This document shows, in pieces, positions 32,449 through 39,548 of a DNA stretch of 64,000 nucleotides (position 1 is the stretch's first letter; each line of letters starts with the position of its first letter). The translations under genes were made by a program, and so were the position numbers. This stretch comes from Pseudarthrobacter sulfonivorans (GTDB lineage: Bacteria; Actinomycetota; Actinomycetes; Actinomycetales; Micrococcaceae): the NCBI RefSeq assembly GCF_014712225.1, contig NZ_JACXBW010000020.1:19615-83614 (forward strand). Direction: 5' to 3'. The notes under the pieces were generated by a model. It was not told the DNA's origin and searched no databases. It saw nothing but the letters and a program-made list of their open reading frames with translations.

Positions 32449-34119
32449 ATGACTGCAACCCTTGTTGCCAAAGACCTGTCCGGCGGCCACGACCACCGGA
32501 CACTTTTCTCCAAGCTCTCCCTCACGGTGGCTCCCGGCGATGTTGTGGGCGTGGTAGGTGCCAACGGCGCCGGAAAATCCACCCTCCTGCGCCTGCTGGC
32601 CGGCGTCGACCAGCCCCAGGACGGGAGCGTGAGCCTCGCACCCGCCGACGCGTTTGTGGGCTGGCTACCCCAGGAACACGAGCGCGTGGCCGGAGAAACC
32701 GTGGCCGGCTACATCGCCCGGCGCACCGGCTGTGCCCAGGCGACGGCGGACATGGAGTCCACGGCCGACGCGCTCGGTTCGGCGGCCCCGGGCGCTGACG
32801 ACGCCTATTCCCTCGCTTTTGACCGCTGGATGGCATCCGGCGCGGCGGACCTCGACGAACGCATTCCGGCTGTGTTGGCCGACCTTGGCCTGGAAACCGG
32901 CGCGGATGCGCCCATGACCGGCCTCTCCGGCGGGCAGGCCGCGCGCGTGGCACTGGCGGCCCTCCTGCTCAGCCGCTTCGACGTGGTGCTCCTGGACGAA
33001 CCCACGAACGACCTGGACCTGGCCGGACTGGCCAAGCTGGAAGCCTTTGTCCAGGGCCTGCGCGGCGGCGTGGTGCTGGTGTCCCACGACCGCGAGTTCC
33101 TGGCCCGGTGTGTCACCACCATCGTTGAGCTGGACCTCGCCCAGAATTCAGTGGCGGTGTACGACGGTGGCTATGACGCTTTCCTGGAGGAACGGGCCGT
33201 GGCACGGCGTCATGCACGCGAAAAGTTCGAGGAGTTTGCCGCCACCAAGGCGGACCTGGTCTCCCGCGCCCGGACCCAGCGTGAGTGGAGCTCCCAGGGC
33301 GTCCGGAACGCCATGAAGAAGAGCCCGGACAATGACAAGATCCGCCGGGCCGCCAGCACGGAATCATCCGAAAAGCAGGCCCAGAAGGTCCGGCAGATGG
33401 AGTCCCGGATCGCACGGCTGGACGTGGTGGAGGAGCCCCGGAAGGAATGGCAGCTGCAGTTCAGCATCGGCCAAGCGCCGCGGTCCAGTGCCGTGGTGGC
33501 CACCTTGCGTGACGCCGTCGTGAACCAGGGGGACTTCACCCTGGGCCCGGTGAACCTGCAGCTGAATGCGGGGGAGCGGATCGGCATCACCGGCCCCAAC
33601 GGGGCGGGCAAGTCCACGCTGCTGCGCCTGCTCCTGGGCGTCCAGGCACCGGACGCAGGCAACGCCGCCATGGGCGCCTCGGTGGCCATCGGCGAAATTG
33701 ACCAGGCCCGCGGACTGCTGGCCGGCCACCTCAACCTGGCGGACGCCGTTGAAGCTGTCCTGACGGACCTGACCCCGGCTGAAGTCCGGACCCTGCTGGC
33801 GAAATTCGGGTTGAAGGCAGACCACACCTCGCGGCCTGTGGAATCCCTCTCACCGGGCGAACGGACACGTGCTGCGCTGGCCTTGCTGCAGGCGCGGGGC
33901 GTGAACCTGCTGGTCCTCGACGAACCAACAAACCACCTTGACCTGCCTGCCATCGAACAGTTGGAGGACGCCTTGGAAAGCTACGAGGGGGCCCTCCTGC
34001 TGGTCACCCACGACCGGAGGCTGCTCGAGAACGTGCGGCTGGATGTACGGTGGAATGTGGATAACGGCGCCGTCTCCGAACTGATCGGCCACGCCGCCCC
34101 GAAAGGCAACAACTCATGA
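32449..34119 (+). CDS. ABC-F family ATP-binding protein
   Basis: 556 residues, two ABC ATPase domains on one chain and no membrane segments. Domain 1: Walker A GANGAGKST, signature LSGGQAAR, Walker B VVLLDEPTNDLDL. Domain 2: GPNGAGKST, LSPGERTR, LLVLDEPTNHLDL. The linker (about 235-340) is Lys/Arg/Glu-rich helical, as in ribosome-acting ABC-F proteins that relieve stalled ribosomes or protect against antibiotics. The leader has a terminator-like hairpin. The stop overlaps the start of the ABC exporter (ATGA). Confidence 0.93.
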   Translation: MTATLVAKDLSGGHDHRTLFSKLSLTVAPGDVVGVVGANGAGKSTLLRLLAGVDQPQDGSVSLAPADAFVGWLPQEHERVAGETVAGYIARRTGCAQATADMESTADALGSAAPGADDAYSLAFDRWMASGAADLDERIPAVLADLGLETGADAPMTGLSGGQAARVALAALLLSRFDVVLLDEPTNDLDLAGLAKLEAFVQGLRGGVVLVSHDREFLARCVTTIVELDLAQNSVAVYDGGYDAFLEERAVARRHAREKFEEFAATKADLVSRARTQREWSSQGVRNAMKKSPDNDKIRRAASTESSEKQAQKVRQMESRIARLDVVEEPRKEWQLQFSIGQAPRSSAVVATLRDAVVNQGDFTLGPVNLQLNAGERIGITGPNGAGKSTLLRLLLGVQAPDAGNAAMGASVAIGEIDQARGLLAGHLNLADAVEAVLTDLTPAEVRTLLAKFGLKADHTSRPVESLSPGERTRAALALLQARGVNLLVLDEPTNHLDLPAIEQLEDALESYEGALLLVTHDRRLLENVRLDVRWNVDNGAVSELIGHAAPKGNNS

Positions 34120-36029
34120 GCATGGACCGGGTGGCCTGGAGCTCCCTGTACAACATCACGCGCGCCTCGAGCGGCTCGAAGCCCTTCTCGAAGGAGACGC
34201 TCAAGCGTGTGTTCACCTTCGCCCGGCCGCACAAGGGCAAGCTGATCGCGTTTGTGCTGTTGTCCATCGTGATGGCCGTCCTGGCCGTCGCCACGCCGGT
34301 CCTCGCCGGCCAGGTGGTTGACGCGATCATCGCAGGCGCGGGCACCGACGTCGTCGTCTGGCTGGCCGTGCTGATCGCCATTGTGGCGGTCGCCGAAGCC
34401 GGGCTGGGACTGGTCACCCGCTGGCTTTCCTCCACCATCGGCGAAGGCGTGATCGTGGACCTCCGCACGAAGGTCTTCGACCACGTACAGAAGATGCCCA
34501 TCGCCTTCTTCACCCGCACCCGCACCGGTGCCTTGGTGAGCCGGCTCAACAATGACGTGATCGGCGCGCAGTCGGCCTTCGCCGGCACCCTCTCCGGCGT
34601 GGTCAGCAACGTTGTGGCGCTCGCGCTGACCCTTGTGGTGATGCTGGGCAAGTCCTGGCTCATCACCGTGCTCGCCATGATCCTGCTGCCGCTCTTCCTG
34701 ATCCCCGCCCGGCGGATGGGCTCGAAGCTGGCGGACCTGCGCCGCGAGGCTGCGGAGCACAACGCGTCCATGGGGACCCAGATGACCGAGCGGTTCTCCG
34801 CTCCGGGCGCCACGCTGGTGAAGCTTTTCGGCCGCCCGGATGAGGAATCCCGCGAGTTCGCCGTGCGGGCGGGCCGGGTACGCGACATCGGCATCCGGAC
34901 GGCGATGCTGCAGTTCACCTTCGTGACCGCCCTGACACTCGTTTCGGCGCTGGCTCTCGCGCTGGTCTACGGCCTCGGCGGCTTCCTGGCGTTGCAGGGG
35001 CAACTGGCAGCGGGCGACGTCGTGGTGCTGGCGCTGCTGCTCACGCGCCTTTACGCGCCGCTCACGGCGCTCTCCAACGCCCGGGTGGAGATCATGAGCG
35101 CCCTGGTCAGCTTCGAGCGGGTCTTTGAGATCCTGGACCTCAAGCCGCTCATCGAGCAGAAGCCCGATGCGGTGTCATCTCCCGCCGGGCCGCTGTCCGT
35201 GGAGTTCGACGACGTCCGCTTCTCCTACCCTTCGGCCGACAAGGTCTCGCTCGCCTCGCTGGAGGACGTTTCCACCCTGGACACCCGCGGCGGCGAGGAG
35301 GTGCTGCACGGTATCAGCTTCCGTGTGGAACCCGGCCAGACCGTTGCCCTCGTGGGGTCCTCAGGGGCCGGCAAGTCAACCATCGCGCAGCTGCTCTCGC
35401 GCCTGTACGACGTGGATTCCGGCGCCGTCCGCTTCGGCGGGGCCACACCCGGGACCGGTGTTGACGTCCGCGACCTCACCTTCGATTCGATGCGGCACAC
35501 CCTCGGCATGGTGACGCAGGACGGGCACCTGTTCCACGAGAGCATTGCCTCCAACCTGCGCCTGGCCCGTCCGGACGCCAGCGACGAGCTCATGTGGGAT
35601 GTCCTGCGGCAGGCCCGGCTGGAGACCATGGTCCGGTCCCTGCCCGACGGCCTGGACACCGTGGTGGGGGAGCGGGGTTACCGGCTCTCGGGCGGCGAAC
35701 GCCAGCGGCTCACCATCGCCCGCCTGCTCATCGCGCAGCCGCGCGTCGTGATCCTCGACGAGGCCACCGCGGCCCTGGATTCGACCAACGAAGCTGCTGT
35801 CCAGGAGGCCCTCGGCGCAGCGCTCGAGGGGCGCACCGCCGTCGTGATTGCCCACCGGCTCTCGACCATCCGCGCCGCCGACGTCATCCTGGTGGTGGAG
35901 GACGGCCGGATCGTGGAACGCGGCACGCACACCGAACTGCTCGCGGCCGAGGGGCGCTATGCCGAGCTGTACCGGACGCAGTTCGCCGAGGCCACCGCGG
36001 TGGCTGAGGAAGCCGTCCCCGAATACTAG
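34116..36029 (+). CDS. ABC exporter, fused permease and ATPase
   Basis: 637 residues, type IV (MsbA/LmrA-like) half-transporter. An amphipathic N-terminus is followed by six transmembrane helices (about 40-345), then an ATPase domain: Walker A GSSGAGKST, signature LSGGERQRL, Walker B VVILDEATAALD, and H-loop AHRLSTI. Likely a homodimer exporting drugs or lipids. Translation is coupled to the ABC-F gene, suggesting a shared job such as antibiotic tolerance; that is inference. A long palindrome follows the stop. Confidence 0.92.
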   Translation: MSMDRVAWSSLYNITRASSGSKPFSKETLKRVFTFARPHKGKLIAFVLLSIVMAVLAVATPVLAGQVVDAIIAGAGTDVVVWLAVLIAIVAVAEAGLGLVTRWLSSTIGEGVIVDLRTKVFDHVQKMPIAFFTRTRTGALVSRLNNDVIGAQSAFAGTLSGVVSNVVALALTLVVMLGKSWLITVLAMILLPLFLIPARRMGSKLADLRREAAEHNASMGTQMTERFSAPGATLVKLFGRPDEESREFAVRAGRVRDIGIRTAMLQFTFVTALTLVSALALALVYGLGGFLALQGQLAAGDVVVLALLLTRLYAPLTALSNARVEIMSALVSFERVFEILDLKPLIEQKPDAVSSPAGPLSVEFDDVRFSYPSADKVSLASLEDVSTLDTRGGEEVLHGISFRVEPGQTVALVGSSGAGKSTIAQLLSRLYDVDSGAVRFGGATPGTGVDVRDLTFDSMRHTLGMVTQDGHLFHESIASNLRLARPDASDELMWDVLRQARLETMVRSLPDGLDTVVGERGYRLSGGERQRLTIARLLIAQPRVVILDEATAALDSTNEAAVQEALGAALEGRTAVVIAHRLSTIRAADVILVVEDGRIVERGTHTELLAAEGRYAELYRTQFAEATAVAEEAVPEY

Positions 36030-36042
36030 GTCCCAGCCTCCC

Positions 36043-36110
36043 CCCCAACTAAGTAGCAGTAAGTGTCGTTTTGAGCCCTCAGAACGACACTTACTGCTAC
36101 CTACTTGGGG
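36043..36110. repeat. Long intergenic palindrome A (33-bp arms)
   Basis: Arms 36043-36075 and 36078-36110 match at 30 of 33 positions around a two-base centre. The middle reads GTCGTTTTGAG-CC-CTCAGAACGAC. It sits between convergent genes and could be a bidirectional terminator, but it is longer and more perfect than needed. The half-word CGTTTTGAG recurs in the palindrome at 53300. Confidence 0.85.
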
Positions 36111-36126
36111 CCTGGGCAGGAGGCGG

Positions 36127-36558
36127 TCAGGGGCGGCTGGCGGCCAGGACCGGCAGGATGTGGTCCGTCAGGAGCGGGGCGAGGTCCGCCGGGGGTTCCG
36201 CACCCCGCTCAAGTTCCACCTCAAGCGCGGCCAGATCCAGCCAGCGGATTTCGGCGATCTCGGCCGACGGGCGGGCTGTCCACGTGCCGGGCGCCAGGAA
36301 TACCGTGGCTTCGATGTCGGTGGCGGCCTCGTTCGCGGCGTCGGCAATCCAGACACCCATCAGTTCGAGGTCGCGGGGCGCAATAAGGATCCCCACTTCC
36401 TCTGCCAGCTCCCGGGACGCGGCCTGAACGGCCGTCTCACCGGGTTCGGGCTTGCCGCCGGGGTGCATAAACATGCCGGTGCCGCGCTTGCGGACGGTCA
36501 GGAGCCGCCCCGCGTCATCGAACACGCAGACGGCGGAGACCACAATGCGTGCTTTCAC
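36127..36558 (-). CDS. NUDIX hydrolase
   Basis: 143 residues. The Nudix box is intact: GGKPEPGETAVQAASREL then AEEVGI. Likely cleaves a nucleoside diphosphate linked to another group (for example 8-oxo-dGTP or ADP-ribose); the substrate cannot be assigned. The start GTG overlaps the stop of the DUF6314 gene (GTGA). Confidence 0.92.
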   Translation of the reverse strand: MKARIVVSAVCVFDDAGRLLTVRKRGTGMFMHPGGKPEPGETAVQAASRELAEEVGILIAPRDLELMGVWIADAANEAATDIEATVFLAPGTWTARPSAEIAEIRWLDLAALEVELERGAEPPADLAPLLTDHILPVLAASRP

Positions 36559-37037
36559 GCCTTCGAGCCTAGCCGCAGGAGCACCGACGTCAGCAGCAGA
36601 TCCTTGCTCGGCCCGCTGACGTCCCAGATATAGCCGAACGCGTCCGGGCCCTCATATCTGTAGGTCACGCGGTAGGTGTCGGGGTCGCACCAGTGCTGGT
36701 CAAGGTTGGCTTCCGGCGAGAAACTCATCCGGTGGAAGGGGCGCCCGTCTTCGAAGAACACGTCCAGGGCGTCCATCCGGTCAGCGGGCTGCAAAAGGTA
36801 TTCACGGAAGGCGGGGCCGGCGAAGGTGGGCCAGCGCATGGTGCCTTCTTCGCGTAAGGCCAGGCCGCCGTCGTCCGTTGGAACAAAATGTACGACGCCG
36901 GAAAAGGTGCCGCGGGTGCCGGCCGCCCGGTCCAGCAGCTGCCGTTCAACGGACCACTTTCCCGCAGCGGCGGGACCGGCCGGCGAGGGGCCGAGCAGGT
37001 AGGCGCGGAGGCTGAACTCCGGAGCAGGAAGGTTCAA
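36555..37037 (-). CDS. DUF6314 family protein
   Basis: 160 residues, beta-rich, cytoplasmic. Words such as WSVERQLLDRAAGTRGTFSGVV, FVPTDDGGLALREEGTMRW, and HWCDPDTYRVTYRY agree with the DUF6314 family, whose members look like small lipocalin-like barrels that may bind a hydrophobic molecule. It begins a two-gene operon with the NUDIX gene and lies 1 bp from the tRNA-Arg gene, in the same orientation. Confidence 0.82.
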   Translation of the reverse strand: MNLPAPEFSLRAYLLGPSPAGPAAAGKWSVERQLLDRAAGTRGTFSGVVHFVPTDDGGLALREEGTMRWPTFAGPAFREYLLQPADRMDALDVFFEDGRPFHRMSFSPEANLDQHWCDPDTYRVTYRYEGPDAFGYIWDVSGPSKDLLLTSVLLRLGSKA

Positions 37038-37038
37038 G

Positions 37039-37111
37039 TGCCCTCGATTGGAATCGAACCAACGACACCGGCTTTAGGAGAGCCGTGCTCTATCCACTGA
37101 GCTACGAGGGC
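37039..37111 (-). tRNA. tRNA-Arg (anticodon CCT)
   Basis: 73 nt. Acceptor GCCCTCG/CGAGGGC, D stem GCTC/GAGC, anticodon stem CGGCT/AGCCG with loop CTCCTAA (anticodon CCT, reads AGG), T stem GTTGG/CCAAT with TTCGATT loop, discriminator A. CCA is not encoded. AGG is a rare codon in this GC-rich genome. Confidence 0.96.
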
Positions 37112-37194
37112 GCGTGTCCGCTGTTCCGGCAGGGCCGGCCCGTCCGGACACGGATACAAGCATACAAGGTGGGAGGCCGTACTACGCTCTTGGC

Positions 37195-37953
37195 ATGAGT
37201 TCAGCCCCGATGTCCGCTCCCGCAGCGGTCTTTATCCCGGACACGGCCTCCACCCGCCACTACATCGGCGCCTGGTCCGTCCTGAGCGTCCTGCAGTATT
37301 TTGTGGCCGAAACAGCCGTGATCGGGGGCTGGGCCGGGCCGCAGCCCTATGACCGGCGGACCGGCTTCATCAGCGACCTCGGCGCGGTCAACTGCGGGAT
37401 TTTTGACGGCCGGAACGTCTGTTCGCCGCTGCACTGGCTGATGAACGCTTCGTTTATTGTCCAGGGGTTGGGCATGCTCCTGGGCGCACTGCTGCTGACC
37501 TCGGGACTGCTGTGTGTCGCCGCCCGGGCCGGAGCAAGGGTGCAGCCGGGACACCGGAAACCCTGGCTGGCCGCAGTCTGGGTCCGGATCCTGGCCGGCA
37601 CCGCCGGGGCCGGGACCATGATCGTAGGACTGGTGCCGGAGGACATCGGTTCCGGCTGGCACTACACCGGCGCGCTGATGTACTTCATTGCCGGGGCGCT
37701 CGCGGTGCTGGTGCTGGGCGCATTGTGGCTGCGGCAGACGCCGCTCGGATGGTTTGTGCTGGTGTGCGGGCTGGCGTCGTCCGCAGCACTGGTGACCGGG
37801 GGCCTGACCGGGATGAACGTGCCCGAGCCTGGCACGTTGGAGCGGCTGATGGGGTACCCGGTCACGGTCGGGGTGGCGACAGCCGGGCTGATCATTGCCC
37901 AGCGCGTCAGCCAGCACCGGAAAGAGGTCAGGGCTGCTGCTGCCCGGGCGTGA
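37195..37953 (+). CDS. DUF998 family membrane protein
   Basis: 252 residues with six or seven helices. DUF998 features: Y-D-R-x-T-G-FISDLGAVNCG after helix 1, CSPLHWLMNASFIVQG, and IVGLVPEDIGSGWHYTGALMYF. Function unknown. The first ATG (37195) has no good ribosome site; TACGCT lies about 7 bases upstream, so the mRNA may be leaderless. Its 3' end overlaps the end of the convergent gene by 26 bp. Confidence 0.85.
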   Translation: MSSAPMSAPAAVFIPDTASTRHYIGAWSVLSVLQYFVAETAVIGGWAGPQPYDRRTGFISDLGAVNCGIFDGRNVCSPLHWLMNASFIVQGLGMLLGALLLTSGLLCVAARAGARVQPGHRKPWLAAVWVRILAGTAGAGTMIVGLVPEDIGSGWHYTGALMYFIAGALAVLVLGALWLRQTPLGWFVLVCGLASSAALVTGGLTGMNVPEPGTLERLMGYPVTVGVATAGLIIAQRVSQHRKEVRAAAARA

Positions 37954-38575
37954 CGGGTTCGGCGGACTTCTTCCCCAGGAACACCGCGGCGGCCCCGGCC
38001 AGAAGGCTCACAACGAACAGCACCCAGCCCGCAACGGTGAGGCCGGACGCCAGGGCAACCTGACCGGCGTCGGCCGTTTCTGCGGCCAGCACTGAATCGA
38101 TGGTGACGTTGCCCCACAACCGGACCACCACAAACAGCAGCGGGACGGCCCACAGGGCCCACCGGAGCGACTTCCTGGCCACGTTGGTGCCGATCAGCAG
38201 CAGCCAGGTGAAGCCGAAGATGAGCGGGAACAGTGTGCCGGCGGTCTTGTGGATGTAGTTGAGCTGGCCGCGGGCGTCGTCATTCATCTCGGTGCGCAGA
38301 TCCGCGACGTACTTTGCGTCGAACCCGCCGATCAGCGAATCAGGCATGGCCATTTCGCCTGAGACCTGAGTCATCTGATCCAGCACCAGGAGGTGGAGGT
38401 ACCAGAACAGGAACAGGCTGACCACCACGCCAGCTATGAGGATCAGGTTGCTGTTGGACTGGGCCTTCTGCGGGGAGCGGGCCGTGGTGGGGTTGATCAC
38501 CGGCGGAAGGCTGTGCTGCGGGACAACCGCCCTGGAACCGTGCTTCTTGATCCGCTGCGCTGGGGTTTTGGCCAT
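37928..38575 (-). CDS. Four-helix membrane protein, unknown function
   Basis: 215 residues from ATG 38575. A basic N-terminus (MAKTPAQRIKKHGSRAV) leads to about four helices (near 46-67, 112-132, 140-158, 177-199) and the segment DLRTEMNDDARGQLNYIHKTAG between helices 1 and 2. The gene is divergent from the inositol-phosphatase-like gene with 32 bp between starts. I do not recognise a named family. Confidence 0.75.
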   Translation of the reverse strand: MAKTPAQRIKKHGSRAVVPQHSLPPVINPTTARSPQKAQSNSNLILIAGVVVSLFLFWYLHLLVLDQMTQVSGEMAMPDSLIGGFDAKYVADLRTEMNDDARGQLNYIHKTAGTLFPLIFGFTWLLLIGTNVARKSLRWALWAVPLLFVVVRLWGNVTIDSVLAAETADAGQVALASGLTVAGWVLFVVSLLAGAAAVFLGKKSAEPVTPGQQQP

Positions 38576-38607
38576 GGCACCATTATGGCGCTGCATAGAC
38601 TGGTGCA

Positions 38608-39435
38608 ATGACCACTGGCAGGCACAGCGCCCTCGAACTTGACCCCGCCCTGGACGACTACCAGCTGGCATCGGCACTGGTGCGCGAAGCCGGGCAGCTG
38701 GCGCTGCTGATGCGCATGGCCGGCCTGCAGTCGCAGCAGAAAACGTCCATCTCCGACGTCGTGACGGCGGCCGACCACGCCGCCGAAGCCTATGTCCTGG
38801 AGCAGCTCCGGCGGTGCAGGCCCGACGACGGCATCCTGGGCGAGGAGGGCGCCTCGGTGGCCGGTACCAGCGGCCGGACCTGGGTGATCGACCCCGTGGA
38901 CGGCACGTACAACTTCCTGCACGGCTCCACATACTGGTGCTCGGCCATTGCCCTGAAGGACTCCGTGGACGTGCAGCTGGGCGCGATCTTCCAGCCTGAG
39001 GAGGACAAGTTGTGGCTCGGCGGGACGGCGCGGGCCGCGACGCTGAACGGAGAGGCCCTGGCTGCTTACCGGGACGGCGGGGCGCGCAACCGCAACGCCC
39101 TCGCGGAACTCGGGGCTGCCACCTACATCCATCCCACCTGGCTGATGGATCCGCTCTGCGCCATGCCGTGGCACGCGGCCGCGACCTCCGCCGCCGCCCT
39201 GCGGATGTTCGGGTCCGGGTCCTGCGACCTGGGCCGCGTGGCGGACGGGCAGCTGGGCTGCTGGTTCCAGCACAGCTGCCCGGAGTGGGACTGGCTGCCG
39301 GGCAAGGCGATTGTCCGCGCCGCCGGCGGCGCCACGGACACCGTGCAGGTCAACGGGCTGCAATGGTTCATGGCGGGAGGCACGACGGCGGTGCGCGAGT
39401 TGCGTGCGGCCCTCCTGTCCGGCTCGGTGACCTGA
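38608..39435 (+). CDS. Inositol monophosphatase family protein
   Basis: 275 residues, Mg-dependent phosphatase fold. Metal-binding words: GILGEEG (Glu) and WVIDPVDGTYNFLHGS (two Asp). The C-terminal metal Asp is in CPEWDWLPGKAI. Possible substrates are histidinol phosphate, inositol phosphate or PAP. It is distant from the iol cluster at 47-57 kb, so no link to inositol breakdown is assumed. Confidence 0.9.
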   Translation: MTTGRHSALELDPALDDYQLASALVREAGQLALLMRMAGLQSQQKTSISDVVTAADHAAEAYVLEQLRRCRPDDGILGEEGASVAGTSGRTWVIDPVDGTYNFLHGSTYWCSAIALKDSVDVQLGAIFQPEEDKLWLGGTARAATLNGEALAAYRDGGARNRNALAELGAATYIHPTWLMDPLCAMPWHAAATSAAALRMFGSGSCDLGRVADGQLGCWFQHSCPEWDWLPGKAIVRAAGGATDTVQVNGLQWFMAGGTTAVRELRAALLSGSVT

Positions 39436-39548
39436 GCCGCGGCTGGGTGCTGCCGGCGGGCTCCTGCGGGCGGCGCGGTGCCGGGAACCCGGTGTTATCC
39501 ACAGGTTGGACCTGACTGTCAGCACCACCGCCTAGACTTGTAGGCACC

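Noticed and set aside
38608..39435. Inositol-monophosphatase-like gene as part of the inositol regulon
   Set aside because: It is 8.5 kb from the iol cluster, no TGTCAGGACA word is seen before it, and the family has other common substrates.
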